A stretch of 64,000 nt of DNA from Basidiobolus meristosporus CBS 931.73 (GCA_002104905.1 MCFE01000269.1:1-64000), one strand, 5' to 3'. Positions 12,101-24,218 are shown, numbered from the stretch's first letter. Program-made: numbers and translations. Notes: generated by a model from the letters alone, not told the origin.

Positions 12101-12472
12101 TCTGTCTGATAATGGTCTGCTGATTCAATTGCTGACTGAAGCTATTGATTTGATAGATAATACTGATAAACTCTAAGGGTACCAAAGTTATTGATAGACT
12201 TAGTTGTTATATCAGATGAACCAACATGAATTTACAAAGATAATCCAAGATGTATGTCATTAGCTAAAAATTCTACTAATAATGCCAGAATTAGGAGCAT
12301 ATATTTCCAATACCTCATCTTGAGGGTAGCTGTACAAAATAATTTGGTAGTGTTAGTTTACTGCCCAAAAGACAAAATGGCAGTATATACACTAACAAAG
12401 CCACCGGCTAGGCCACATTTCAGGTATCTCAGAGAGGAACTAGGATTAAGATATTATATAGTTGAGGGGGAG
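9200..12472 (+). pseudogene. Decayed copia gag-pol of element 2
   Basis: Starts with the same MTSTSK gag leader as element 1 and follows it block by block, but with many stops and frameshifts. Gag runs 9200-9780. Protease (10030) has YINSGASQ, with Asp replaced by Asn. Integrase core is at 10640-10985. At about 11247 the sequence jumps from the integrase end (GYGVYD) straight to RT (LVAKFNS), an internal deletion of several hundred bases. RT remnants continue to about 11990. The RNase H part is replaced by a fragment of a gypsy LTR, then resumes at about 12215 and ends before GTTGAGGGGGAG. Non-functional. Related to element 1 but clearly older. Confidence 0.85.
12040..12180 (-). repeat. Gypsy LTR fragment inside element 2
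   Basis: GCTTCATCATCACCCAATTAGAT and the following 110 or so bases match the reverse complement of the gypsy LTR at about 15470-15580. It interrupts the RNase H region of element 2. Confidence 0.65.
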
Positions 12473-12740
12473 TGTTGAATTATCAGACAGTTTGGTATTA
12501 TTCAGCAGCTAAAAACTTTACAATTCTGCACTAGTCTTGGTCACTATAGGACTAGTCTACAGCCCTAACTTTGCCTTTATCTTTCAGATCTATGATCCCA
12601 TGATTATTTTACTATGTTCAACATCAAGTTAGCACTTTTACTCAGCATTATGTACTAACCCTGACACTACTACAAAATACTCTTGAATGTTGAGAAACTC
12701 TCTTTACTTAGTTTTACAGATGTATTACTCCACAGCATTG
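12473..12740 (+). repeat. 3' LTR of element 2, truncated
   Basis: Begins TGTTGAATTATCAG after the purine tract and aligns with the element 1 LTR through the GTATTACTCC block. The last hundred bases are missing and minus-strand gypsy sequence follows directly. Confidence 0.75.
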
Positions 12741-13283
12741 TGCTCTTATTCTTCACAGTGACTCAATTCTAGGCTCTGTGGTCAATACACATCCCAAATG
12801 TTCCATCCTTCTTCTTTACAAGTGGCTCTAGTGGTCCCTACATTGAATTGCCAGGTCTGATTTATCCTTATTCCAATAACTGATCAATTTGTTTCTCAAT
12901 ATCTTCCAGTTCCAATGAATTCATATATAATGAATAAGCTATGAGAGACATCAGGGTATATCTTGTCAACACTCTGTATGCACTGTAACTTGCTAAGTTG
13001 ACTTGTGTCACACACACAGGAGTAGGTCAAGTCAAAATGCAGTCTGGTAGGTCAGTGATCATAAGTCTCAAAGTCCCTTGGGTTCTTATAGTATGGGTAC
13101 TTCAGTTAATAGATGGATTACAGAAAAGTAGCCTGGTCTGTTCAGATACATAGTTAAACTTATAACTTACATATTATTAGGCATGTAGGTCTGCTTCATA
13201 GCTGTTATTCATTGTTCCTGCTGGCTAAGTAATTAAGCTGATTAGGTGAGAATTCTATTAGCAGTCAAAGCTGAGGTTAATGT
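12741..13283 (-). pseudogene. Ty3/gypsy polyprotein fragment (RT side)
   Basis: Read on the minus strand, about 12860-12760 encodes VKKKDG, a GMCID block and a following NK segment, the counterpart of [17 protein letters not shown] at 17510 in the plus-strand gypsy element. The rest is weaker. With the gag piece at 13765-14500 it forms one minus-strand gypsy relic, split by the LTR at 13284. No intact frame remains. Confidence 0.5.
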
Positions 13284-13640
13284 TGTTATGATCTACCGCT
13301 TGAGCATTTAAACAACATCAGTTTTTAGTCAATTTATTTAGTTTTATGCTTAGCTAATAGCATGTCTGTGTTAGCTTTGAAATCAGTCATATCAGGTGCA
13401 GGTGACTCAGTAGATCCTTATCATACAGAAAAAGGTATTTCAATTAGAACTTAATGGGGTAATGATAATGCAATCAAATGAGTCATCAGCCACTACCTAT
13501 ATTAGGTAATACAATTAGTCCACAATTGATCTGGCAAGATATATATAAGGACCTGCTGGAACCTCCATAAAGAACAGAGCAAGTTTTAGTGAATTCAATA
13601 CTAGTTAAACTCCCTATTGCTCTACAACTCCTTCATTCAG
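13284..13640 (+). repeat. Gypsy-family LTR, plus orientation
   Basis: Starts TGTTATGATCTAC, as does the sequence after the purine tract of the gypsy element at 19939. It later shares GATCC.TATCATACAGAAA, GAGTCATCAGCCAC and CTGCTGGAACCTC blocks with the LTR at 15415-15760. It sits between two parts of a minus-strand gypsy relic. Exact right end uncertain. Confidence 0.6.
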
Positions 13641-13764
13641 ACTTCTGATAATATAATGGATATTTAAATGATTCCAGCTTTAGGGGCAAACTGGACTGAC
13701 ATGAACTTATGTGATGCTTGTGAATCAGTGATAATCTTTGCAGGAAATGCACTTATACCTCCAT

Positions 13765-14500
13765 TCAACTATAATAGCTTCCACAAACTTGAGCCATTTT
13801 GGCAAAAGTTTTTGGCTGTTGTATTGTAAGTGAGTTCCAACTCTTCTTCAATATCCTCTTCATGTTACTAAGCTCAAGGGCTTCAATGTGGCCAACAAAT
13901 CTGCTGGCTAGAGTGCATCTCTTCTCTGAGGGCAGTTCTATGTGAAATGCCTTGGTGGTGGTAATTAAACAAAATCCTGTATTCTTACATTGTTTTGAGG
14001 TGGAATTCTTTTTCATAGGATCTATTTCCATTGGAACTGCTCCTGATTGTCTGCTTTCATATATATTAACGCCTTTCTGATTAGTCATCATAGGCTTTCC
14101 AACTCCAAGCCTGGCTTAGTTATAGTCAATAGCAATCTTGATGGCATCACAAATAGTCTGAGGCCTTAGATAGCACACTTCCTTGAAAATTTTGACCTTA
14201 TGCCCATTGTTGTGTATTAAATATGATCAAGGGGCACCATTCTTTCAACTTGCTGAAATAGGCATCAATAATCATATGTAAACTCTTCAGCCATTCCTTG
14301 CTGTCTGAGTGTATTTAGTTGCCAGCTTAGTAGTATCCTCTGATGTGGAGGTTCAAAACATCCTGAGTTTCTGGCACAAACTCATCCTAAGAAGAGATAG
14401 TAGAGCATTGCATCATGGAGGCTCACCTGATCTTGTAGTGGTAACACTATAAAAGAGTATCTACCAGGTAAGCCATCAGGAACTTGTTTGGAGAATATTA
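13765..14500 (-). pseudogene. Ty3/gypsy gag fragment
   Basis: The minus-strand frame 14091-13765 reads MTNQKGVNIYESRQSGA and then a degraded zinc-knuckle region. It matches the plus-strand gypsy gag at 16456 (MTNQRGNNLYERRQSEA). Sequence to about 14500 continues the same gag on the minus strand with stops. Decayed and non-functional. Confidence 0.6.
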
Positions 14501-14559
14501 TAATACCAGTAACTTGGAATTAGTGACCCTCTTAACAATCTTGCAATGGGATCACAATG

Positions 14560-15350
14560 GCATTTAGCTAACTTTACTGCCAAATAAAGTTATAAAACTT
14601 GACAGGTGTTGATTGGTGCTGTAGCAATAATTGCATGGCATTGTTGCGGTCTTGATACATTCTACAACAATTTTGAATGGATCTAACCAGCCAGTACATC
14701 CAATTGCCTTATATGGTAAAAGCTTGATGGTGTTTTGACAGCTTCTTTGCAAGTCTCTGATGGCCTTATTATAGCAGTATGGTGGCCTACAGCAAGTTCT
14801 GTGTAAAGTATTTCCTTTTTCTACCTTGCCTTGTGCAGTTCATATTCTACTGTAGATTCATCCATTTTTATTTGTTTACCCACTGCTACCTTGGGTATTC
14901 CACATATAGTCAAATCAAAAAATACTATGGCCTCCTGCTTACCAATCTCCACAAATGTGCACACCTGCCACAAGTAAAATACTTCTACTACCATAACTTT
15001 ATGGATTTTTAGTGTGATACTTGCAGAGTTGCCACTTACCTTGTATTGCTGGTAACATAAACATCTTTCCAACACATGCTTGGCTGCCTCCACTTCTGCC
15101 ATAAATACCTCCTGAATATTTGCAAAGAGCTTATCAATGTATAGCCACTATACTTCTTCTTCCTGCTGGATTCTACTCCCCCTGATAGGTGTGCTCTGGC
15201 TTGTGTTTGTGTGAGTTCTTTATTGAATGATGTAGAGGTTGACTTGTGACCAAGAGAAACCCAGCATGCTTGGTAGAACTTTCCTGATAAAAATTAGTTG
15301 CTTGTTGCACCCACCCAACCTTACATTACTGATTACCCATGCATTGGGGC
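14560..15350 (-). repeat. Uncharacterised repeat R1, copy b, with a decayed ORF
   Basis: Reverse-complement match to 3350-4107. It is better preserved here. The minus frame 15102-14821 is open for 93 codons (MAEVEAAKHVLERCLC... to ...VEYELHKAR) and appears to continue with stops to about 14560. A patch FVEIGKQEAIVFFDLTICG is also recognisable in copy a. I cannot assign a family. It could be an accessory ORF of a transposon or a multicopy gene. Confidence 0.55.
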
Positions 15351-15414
15351 TGCTGAGCTTGTTAATTCCATAGGCATAAGTGTCTCTATATGCAGATGTT
15401 CTGATCTCTGCATG

Positions 15415-15760
15415 AATGTGCATGTTAGATCAGTTTTTAATCCAATCAATTATTTTTATATTTGGCCCATTGGTATATCAGTGTTTTCTATCAGATCAGT
15501 AATATTGGTCAGCAGATGAATTGGCAGATCCCTATCATACAGAAATAGATATATCAAGTACAATCTAATTGGGTGATGATGAAGCAAGCAAATGAGTCAT
15601 CAGCCACATCCTACATTAGGAAATACAATTAGTCAGCAATTACTCTGGCAAAGTGTATATAGCAAGCTGCTGGAACCTCAATAAACATGAGTTCAAGTTT
15701 TAGTGGGTAAAATACTAGCTAAACTCCCTATCCCACTACAACTCTTATACCAAGACTTGC
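15415..15760 (+). repeat. 5' LTR of the plus-strand gypsy element (decayed)
   Basis: Shares blocks with 13284-13640 (GAGTCATCAGCCAC, ATACAATTAGTC, CTAAACTCCCTAT) and lies directly upstream of a gypsy gag start at 15823. Both ends are diffuse. TATATAGCAAGCTGCTGG near 15655 is a likely promoter core, equivalent to TATATAAGGACCTGCTGG in the other copy. Confidence 0.6.
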
Positions 15761-15822
15761 AAAATTGTTAGCAGCAGCAACTTGAAGCCTCCCCCCTGAA
15801 GAAAGAAGAAGCCCCCCTCAAG

Positions 15823-18800
15823 ATGTCAGAAAATCAAGAATGGAAGAATGCTATGCAGTAAGTCCTGGCCAAACAGCAACAGCTACTCCAGATCCTTAGC
15901 CAGCAGCAACAAGGAATGACTACAATATCACAGAACCAGTAAAACCCTGTTAAGGTCAACTGGTACCATAATAGAGTCAATGAAAACCTTGGAACTTTGC
16001 TCTTCCAGATTGAGGAAGCTTTCAAGGCTAAGGGAATTGCTCCAGAAAGCAAGTTGCATTATGCAGCTTCTTACTTAGCAAATGCAGCTTTATAGTGCTA
16101 CCACAACAAGATCCAGTTAGCCACTATGATAGGATGCTCTACAATCTCCACCTGGGATGAGTTTGGGTCACAAGTTCAGGATGCTTTTGAACCCCCACAC
16201 CAGCAGACACTACAGACAAAGAGGCTAAAGACACTGAGACAGAAAGGCATGGTTCAAGAACACATCCATGAGTATAGATGTCAGCCTGGACAAATTGAAC
16301 AAACAGACCCTCTGGATCAAGTGAAATACTTTATTGAATGGTTGAAGGAAAGAATGTTCATGGAAGTGAATTATTGGAGACCTCAGATCATTGAAGCAGC
16401 TATAAAGATTGCCATGGACTATGACTCAGATATGTTTCAAGTTGGGAAGCCCACAATGACTAATCAGAGAGGCAACAATCTCTATGAAAGAAGACAATCA
16501 GAAGCAGCACCAAAGGAAATAGAGGCTATGTAGAAGAATCCTACTCCAGAAAAATGTAAGCAGAAAGGACTTTGCTTTAATTGCCATCAACAAGGATGTA
16601 TTGCAAAATACTGCCCTCAGAGAAGAAATGGACACCAGTCATTAAGAACCTTCATCCATATTGAAGCCCTTGAGCATAGTAACATGGAGGAAGCACTTGA
16701 AGAAGACCCATAACTCACCTTCCATATGACCAAAGAATACCTCAAATGACCTCACACTTAGGAAAGCTATTATACTTGAATGGAGTAATCAATGGAGTAT
16801 CTGCCAAAATCATGATTGACTCAGGAGCATTGCATGAGAACATATCAGCGCAATTTGCTTTGAAAGCTGGAATCAACCTGGTACCCACCAAATCAACTTC
16901 AGTCTCAACAGCAGATGGGAACTCTTACATAATCACTGTTACTAGTTGGCTAGTAAGAATGAAGATCAATGTCTATGAAGAAGATCTACTGGCCTTTATA
17001 TTTGGGAACTGTGAATCTGGCCTTGAGCTTGGAAAAACCTGGCTATTTTGTTGTAATCTATCAATCAACTAAAGAACCCATGCTACTCAAATCCTTAAGG
17101 ACAACACAACCTATGAGCTATTTCCCACCAGTCTGGATCTTAACTTGGTCAATTCTAGTGTAAGTGAAACAAATGAACTTAGCAGGACACAGTTCTGTAG
17201 AGCACTTAGACAAGTACTCAGATGTTCCTCATGGTGATATTACAGGAGGACTCCTCTACTGTAGCACCCAATAAGGTTCAGACTCTTTTGAAGGAATATT
17301 CAGTTGTTTTTCCAGATGAATTTGTTAGCCTACCTCCAGCCAGAGACATGGATCATGCCATTGACACAGGAAATAGCCCCCCAGTGAGTAAGACACCTTA
17401 CAGAATGAGTCCATTGGAGTAGGAAGAGATCAAGAGACAAGCAGATCAGCTATTAGAGCAAGGATATATCAGACCCTTCAAGTCACCTTAGAGAGCACCA
17501 GTACTTCTTGTGGAAAAAAAGGATGGAACACATGGGATGTGCATTGACTACAGAGCCCTCAACTCAGTAACTTTGAAGAATAAGTACCCCATACCTTAGA
17601 TTGCTGAGCTTTTGGACCAACCCAATGGAGCCACCATATTCAGCAAGATTGACCTTATGTCAGGATACAACCAGATTAGGGTGAGTCCAGAAGACATCCC
17701 TAAAAAAGCATTCAGGACCGGATGTAGATATTACAAGTACCTAGTCATGAGTTTTGGCCTTACTGATGCCCCAGCAACATTCATGACCTTGATGTAAAAA
17801 GTCTTCCAGGAATACTTAGACAAGTTTATGGTAAACCACCTGGATGACATTGATATAAAGAAAAAGAGAAGAGGACCACTTGGTGCACATTGAGAAGATC
17901 TTCAAGGAGCCAAGAAAGAACAAGCTGCACAGCAAGCTAGCAAAGTGTGAATTCTTGAAGGAACATGTTGAATACCTGGGACACATAGTGACTAGCACAG
18001 GAGTGACCTCAGACCCCAAGCAAGCTGAAGTCATCAAGAATCTGAAGCAGCATGAAAGCATATCAGAACTCAGATCATTTCTTGCAGTGGTTTCCTATTA
18101 TTGGAAATTTGTCAAGTACTTTGCAAGTATTGCAGCCCCTTGAACTCATATTCCCAAGAAAGACAACCCTATGAGGTGGGATGTGGCCTGTGAGGCTGCA
18201 TTTGAGATACTCAAGAATGAACTTCCTGAGCTGCAAAGCATAAGAATCCCAGACTTCAGAAAAGAGTTTACTCTGTTCACAGATGCTTCAGACTATGCAA
18301 TCAGTGGTGTACTGAGCCAAGAGCATGAGGGAAAGGACTACCAAAATGCTTTTGAGTCCAGGAAATTAAACCCAGTAGAGGAAAACTATCCAGTGCATGA
18401 GAAGGAGCTGCTTGCCATAATACACTGCTTGAAGACCTGAAGATACTATATTGAAGGAGTCAAGTGCACTGTGAAGAGTGATCACACCTCACTCAGGTAA
18501 ATATTTACTCAGAAGGTACTCTTCAGAACAATGACAAGATGGAGTGAATACATTCAGCAACTTGACTTGGAGATTTTCTACTTCCCTGGAAAAAACAACA
18601 TGGCTGCTGATGCCTTATCAAAACTAGAACAAGTTGCACAACTCAACCTGGTGCATGAATCAGACTGGTCTAGCTTATTACCAAAGTACTTGGAGGACCA
18701 AGCTATTCTTAATGAGATGAATGAAGAGATCAAGAAGATAATCTGGGATGAAGCCAGCAAGTTTATAGTACAGATGAAACACTCTACCAAATTGCTGATG

Positions 18801-19930
18801 GAAGCCCTATTGCCTATTGCCCTTATGTTGCTTGCCTGGATTTAATACATAAGCTACACAATGAATAAGTACATCTTGGCATTGAAGGAACCTATAGCCT
18901 TGTGAAAGCTAGAGCATGGTAGTCCAGAATGAAACAAGATATTGAGAAGCTAGTGAAAACATGCCTAAATTGCCACATCAACCAAGGCTAACCACAGATA
19001 ATTGCAGAACTCTTTCCCTCAGAGCCCGTGAGACCATTTGAGAAATGGGGAATTGAACTTATTGGAAGACTTCCAGCCATCAGGAAATGCAACTGGTGGA
19101 TCCTAGTAGCAATTGCCCATGCCACTAAATGGCTGGTGGCTAAAGCAGTACCTGTAGCCAGTGAACCAGAAGTTGCAAGTCTCTTCTACAATAAGAACCC
19201 TATGAAGTTTTGATGCCCTGTAGGGATTTTATACAATATAGAAGCAAGCTTTATGACAAAGACATTGGATGCTTACCAGGAAATGCAGCAGATTAAACAC
19301 TTGAAAACCACAGTATATGACCCTAGAACTAAGGTAGTTACCATGCAGTTTAATGGATTATATGCAAAAATGCTAATCAAATATGCAAATGTAGCTGCCA
19401 TTGGATGGAATGAGTATATAAACTAGGCACTTTTTGTCTGCAGAGTTAGAGGGCACAACACCACCCAACAATTCCCATCTTATTTAATGCATGGATGTGA
19501 ATCAAGGATTCCAGAAGATCTCACAAAACCAAAGCTTACAAATGCCTTAGAAGATGAGCTCAGTCAGCCAAGTAGACACCAGCAGCTGGAACAAAGGTGT
19601 CAAGAGGCATAGGTCAAAGTATCTCAGAGAGCAGAAATGATGAAGCAAAGATTTGATAAGACTATATCACCAGAGGCATTGACAGTTAGGAGCTTTGTAT
19701 CACTGAGAGACAACACACAGAAGAAGTTTGAACCAAATGAACAGGACCTTTCAAGATCACCAGAGAATGTCCATTTGCAACTTACCAGCTAGTGGGCAAG
19801 CAAGGTAATATCTGGGAAGACTTAGTTCAAAGAGACAGACTCAAGCTTGCAAGACTTGCCAGCAATACTGAACCATCAGATATTAGTATCACAGGAAAAG
19901 AGATTCCAGAGAACCCTCTGAACTTTAGTA
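15823..19930 (+). pseudogene. Ty3/gypsy gag-pol, decayed
   Basis: Gag starts at ATG 15823, and the order gag, protease, RT, RNase H, integrase identifies gypsy. Landmarks: zinc knuckle CFNCHQQGCIAKYC (16575, His replaced by Cys); protease MIDSGA (16815); [28 protein letters not shown] and HLDD in place of YLDD (17845); RNase H FTDASD (18275); integrase GIELIG where the family has Asp. At least ten in-frame stops, mostly TAG/TAA at expected Gln and TAG/TGA at expected Trp. It ends before the purine tract AGTAGGGGAGAA at 19927. Dead by several independent lesions. Confidence 0.85.
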
Positions 19931-19938
19931 GGGGAGAA

Positions 19939-20370
19939 TGTTATGATCTACTGCTTCAATGTTTAAGTTAGAGCAAGCATACAGAGTTCATCCAGCATTG
20001 GATACTGGTAGCTATCCTAGTTGAACAGGGATTTAAGCCCAGATACCGGTGAGAATACCATAAGATTTGTGCTCTGATACCATAAGATAGGCAGCAGATT
20101 CAGGCTGATGAGAATCAGTGGCCAGCAGGATTTGCTGGTAGAGTACTTGTTTAGTGAGTATCCATCAAGTGCTGAGGCAAAGGCATGGTCATACATATTT
20201 TCAAAGTAGCCCTTGCTTCTTAGCTGTTTGTGATGCTTGCCATTTAATATATTGGATATGTTTGTGCTTGATTGATACTGAGTGCAGTACTTTGTAGCGT
20301 TTCAACATTTTTTGGACTGCATGAGCTTGTTTAAACACAGTATTACTGGAATATATCCAGAGTGTGAACA
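19939..20370 (+). repeat. 3' LTR stub of the gypsy element, then unassigned spacer
   Basis: TGTTATGATCTACTGC follows the purine tract and matches the LTR start at 13284, but similarity fades within about 40 bases. The remainder to 20370 holds no gene or motif that I recognise. Confidence 0.45.
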
Positions 20371-21417
20371 ATGTTTTCCTTCAATGGTGGTGGATTCCTG
20401 ATAATTTGGACACATTGCAATGGTGGTATTTTGGATGTGAATGCCATGCAACTATTAGCACATGCTGGAATCCAGACAGTCTCTGGGTTATATGTTGCCA
20501 GCAACATGATGGTGGTCCACTTGTGCTATGTACATAGTAATTTGCATTCCAGAATGTTTTTGGCAAGAAGTAGAAGTAAATCTTCAGAGCCCCCATTACA
20601 GCTATTAGTGGAAACATGCAACTTTGCTAGCCACAACATTACATCTTTCACCAGTAAATGGATTACTGGGCTCACCTGGCTCTATAGAGTATCCTTGGCA
20701 TTTGTTTCAATGGGTGTTGTCTCATTGCATATTGGAATTTGACCAGGCTCATGTGTGGTACTGTTCTTAGGGGAGATAGGCTCACAATCAATCAGTGAGC
20801 CTTGTTTGTCAGAGCTATCACTCTGTATTCCATATTCAGAAGGCTGAGGTGAGCCTAAAGGCATCACAAACTCACCTGACTTCATTTGCATATGGTGACA
20901 AAGATGGCCAGGTGCCAATATAGAAGTATCAACTAGCCAGCAAGATAATGTTGGTACATCAGTTACTGATATATGGTCTAATGTGACTTGTGTGGCAAAA
21001 CACTGGCTGTGATCCTTGGAATACTTACTATGCTGTCTGCATGCTTTGTGGCTGAGAGGCTTGCTACAATAGCCACATGGTTTTTTTCTCTTCTCTTATG
21101 GTATTGAATCAAAGTAGTCTTGTCCATGGGGCAAACAGCTTGATCTTCAACAATGTAATGCATTATAACACTTTTTGGTCGGTACTTAGGTGAATTTCAG
21201 ACAGACTTGTATTTGAGTCATTGCACCTATGTGAATATAAGATTCAATAATGACCTGCCATAGTAAGCATTATACATAAAGTTGTGGCACCACATACCAA
21301 CATATATGTAACACTATTTCCCCTTTGGTTTGACTTGCTTCCATATATATGCCGCCAAAAAATAGAGCAAAGTAGTGTGGCTCCCAACTAAACCACACCA
21401 CTGATGGCAGCAGGAGA
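20371..21417. repeat. Uncharacterised repeat R3, copy a (non-coding or minus-strand part)
   Basis: Blocks here recur in inverted orientation at 36712-38270. TGTGAGCCTATCTCCC (reverse complement at 20770) recurs at 37925, and the GCATGCAGACAGCATAG block (reverse complement at 21030) recurs near 37315. Minus-strand frames at 20918-20682 and 21163-20978 look protein-like (for example PLGSPQPSEYG) but match no family that I know. Probably part of a larger transposon with the ORFs that follow. Confidence 0.5.
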
Positions 21418-22364
21418 ATGATTGGACAACAGCTTGCTTTAACATGCAGTGCAACAAGCAGGGCTACATCCAAAAAAAGCCATGCTGACAGTATGCTCAC
21501 TGAAGGTAATAATGTGGACTCCTCAGGCTCTCAGTCAAGTAGGCAACTGAGAACCTCTGCAGAGCTGCAAGCTAACTATTATGCTCAGGCAGATGAGAAT
21601 GTAGCAAATGCAGTTCCTTCAGTTGAAGACCAGCAAGTGGCTGACATAACATCACCACCACCCATATTAGCAAGTATGTTGTCAGCTCATACAACAGCAT
21701 CAACAAAGCAATTAGGTGCAGCTACTTATAGGATAGATGCAATGGCCCAGAGAAAGCAAGAAATAGTCCAGAAACAAGACAAGCAGTTAATAAGCACAGA
21801 GCAAGCAATATCACAGGTAGAGAAAGCAGTGTCTTTGCTGCAAAGAAGGAACTCAAGTAGCTTAATGTCACAGCCCAGAATTAAGCCATTTCCTGATGTA
21901 ACAGCAGAGGAACACCATACAGTCTTTGAAGCGCAACATCAGTGCCCAAAGATAAAGCCTACATAGAGCCTATTACAGCATGGGAGGGAGACAATGTGGT
22001 GTTTATACCAAGGCCTAAAAATCAAAAGACATTGAAGATCCATGAAGCCATTGAGAGCAATAATGAAGAGTGGGCTAAAACTCAAGAGGTTGTCAGTAGT
22101 CTAGTGTGCCATCACCTTAAGGCTGGCACACCATGGCACCATCAGGAGCTCAAGGCCAAGTGGAATGTGCTTTGCTTGTTCCATGAGCAACATCTCGAAC
22201 TCAAATGGGCAAACAGCTTTTGGGCCAGCATTGTTATGCTAAGAAAGTATCTTAAGAATAGCAGCAACTATCAGAGGCAGAAGAACAAGGGGCTATGGCT
22301 AAAAGCCAGTGGCTTCCCCAAGTGCCTTTTACAAGCAGGGCCAAAAGCTCCAAACAAAAGTTAA
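21418..22364 (+). CDS. Hypothetical repeat-R3 protein, two overlapping frames
   Basis: An open frame from 21418 to 21966 (182 codons; low-complexity, Ser/Gln/Ala-rich, with a predicted helical Gln-rich stretch) overlaps a second one at 21942-22364 (140 codons, Trp- and Lys-rich, AWEGDNVVFIPRPKNQ near its start). A single frameshift or intron could join them. The first 40 codons recur, decayed, on the minus strand at 36941-36800, so this is repeat-borne. The helical, Trp-rich second part could be a SANT/Myb-like adaptor of a DNA transposon, but that is a guess. Not recognised. Confidence 0.4.
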
Positions 22365-22765
22365 ACAGATGTCAGGTAGCCAGAAGAGTGTTAATAAGGG
22401 ACAATCATGCAGACACAAATGCACCTGCAAGACATTTATCAAGTAAAAAGTGTTGTAGCAGTTAAGAGGCACTCTGTGACAGTAGCAGTGAAGGACCTGG
22501 CAGTAATAAAGACCAGTGGCTTTCTCAGGAACCTGTCACAGCCATGACTGAGAGCTCAAAACAAGCAGTAAAGAAACATCAAGCTGCCAGGAGAGTGCCA
22601 GCAAGGGACAAGCAGGCCAAAACAAATGCAACAGAGTATAATTTATCAAGGAGAAAACATAGTTCACTACAAAAAGCACTCTGATGAAGTAGCAGTGAAA
22701 GACCTGACAGTGATAAAGGAAAAGGTAAATGGGAAAATGTCTACCCAAGTCTTAGACAGGGAGGC

Positions 22766-23296
22766 ATGCAGAAAAAACTGCAGTTCTTGCCAATTAATGC
22801 TGCAAGCCTGGAACTGATTGAATCCCATAATAGCCAAGAAGAGTTACCAACAAGAAAACAGCTGTTTTCACAAGAGGTGGAAGTGCAGCCAGTTGAGCTA
22901 CACTCCAGCAAGGTAGATGAGTTTGCAGAGAATATCAATTCATCTACCACAGCCTCCACATCCTCCATTGTTGACAGGGTGGAGATCCCATCAACAGACA
23001 AGGCTGCAACATCAAGAACTCAAAAGACTATCACAATGCCTTCAGTAGAATTTTGGAACATTAATAGGCACACCAAGAGCTTGCAGCACTTCCTCAAGAG
23101 CTGTGCTGAAGAAAACATACTTGAATATTGCAAGGATTTATTGCAAAGACTGGCAGATGAGGTGCTAGATCTTGCAGTGCCAGCTAAAGACCAGGATGTG
23201 CGGGAACTAATGAATGAACAGTGGCATAAAGGTGTTGGGCTCCTGCCAAAGTTATGGAAACATAGTGTTACAGCAGAATTATATATTGGGTGGTAG
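22766..23296 (+). CDS. Hypothetical repeat-R3 protein, downstream frame
   Basis: 176-codon frame with Ser/Thr-rich middle and a helical C-terminal part (SLQHFLKSC, LLQRLADEVLDLAVPAK, ending ELYIGW). The direct repeat GCAGTGAA.GACCTG.CAGT at about 22485 and 22695 shows a local duplication just upstream. Likely the distal part of the same transposon-like unit as 21418-22364. No family recognised and no evidence of expression. Confidence 0.35.
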   Translation: MQKKLQFLPINAASLELIESHNSQEELPTRKQLFSQEVEVQPVELHSSKVDEFAENINSSTTASTSSIVDRVEIPSTDKAATSRTQKTITMPSVEFWNINRHTKSLQHFLKSCAEENILEYCKDLLQRLADEVLDLAVPAKDQDVRELMNEQWHKGVGLLPKLWKHSVTAELYIGW

Positions 23297-23744
23297 ATTT
23301 TAATGGAGTTACTTGTTAAGTGTGGGGTTGGGCTTACTGTTAGTGTAGGGTATAGGGACTTGTATAGTTTAATGCAATTGGCAATTGAGGTACAACTGAA
23401 GTTTCAACAAAAATAAATCAATTTGTAAGCATGAAAGGTTAGAGAAGCAGTTGAGTCAGGAAGTAAGGAGTGTGAAAAAGAGGCAATAGCCAATTAATGT
23501 ACACCAATATAGGAGGTGATTGAGTGTCCAGGATAAGAGAGTGAGCAAATTGGCAGGGAACCAATCAAAAGCCACTTATATATTGCTGTGATGAAAATTT
23601 TGACCAAGTTTTTTGTTAAATCTGGGGTGCAATTAGTTTTCAACAGTCTCTGCACTGTCTCCTGACAGGATCAGTACCTCTTAGTCATTGGACTATAAAT
23701 CTGTGACAGCCCTTGACAGGATCATCACAATAATTATCCATAGG
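23297..23744. other. Spacer, no gene recognised
   Basis: AT-rich. Probably the tail of repeat R3 up to the truncated end of copia copy B near 23745. The string ACAGGATCA occurs at about 23666 and 23715, a short direct repeat. Confidence 0.35.
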
Positions 23745-24218
23745 GTATATTTACATCCTAGATCATCTTAAAATAAAGTAAAAAACACTTTTTGACATAA
23801 GCTCAAGTGTTTAGAAAGCTTTCTTTACTACATTGCTACTTTTGTAACTTCACAGAATGCCATTTACACAGCCTCTGTGGCACAAGGTGTTGCAGTTGGT
23901 TGCTTTCTTGAAATCCATGACATTGCTCCTATGGAGTAAGCAAAGGTTCATCCTGTGGTGGATCTTCTGGCTTGAAAATTTCATCTCCTACCAGCATCAA
24001 AGTATCCCAGAAGGTCCTATTCTGAAGCTTTATAGGTGCACCTTAAGTAGATATCAGCAGTTTCTTTTAGGTGTCTAAAAACCCACTTAAATGCTGCAGT
24101 ATGATCAAATCCATAGGTCTGATTATGCTATCTAACAACTCCTACTGAATATGAGATATCTGGATGTGTTCCTAGCATCTATGCAGAATACTGCTGGCCA
24201 CAGATTGATAGGGAAAAT
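23745..24218 (-). pseudogene. Copia copy B, RNase H and late RT part
   Basis: Minus-strand copia sequence closely related to 24780-25245 (copy A): RNase H, then the RT segment ending at the YQSM counterpart. It is truncated at its own 3' side (no RNase H end, purine tract or LTR) and cut at 24218 by the 3' LTR of copy A. The remainder of copy B resumes at about 27812. Many substitutions and stops. Confidence 0.7.

Noticed and set aside
15823-19930. Treating the gypsy stops as an alternative genetic code
   Set aside because: Host genes in the same window end at TAA, TAG and TGA normally, so the stops are mutations.
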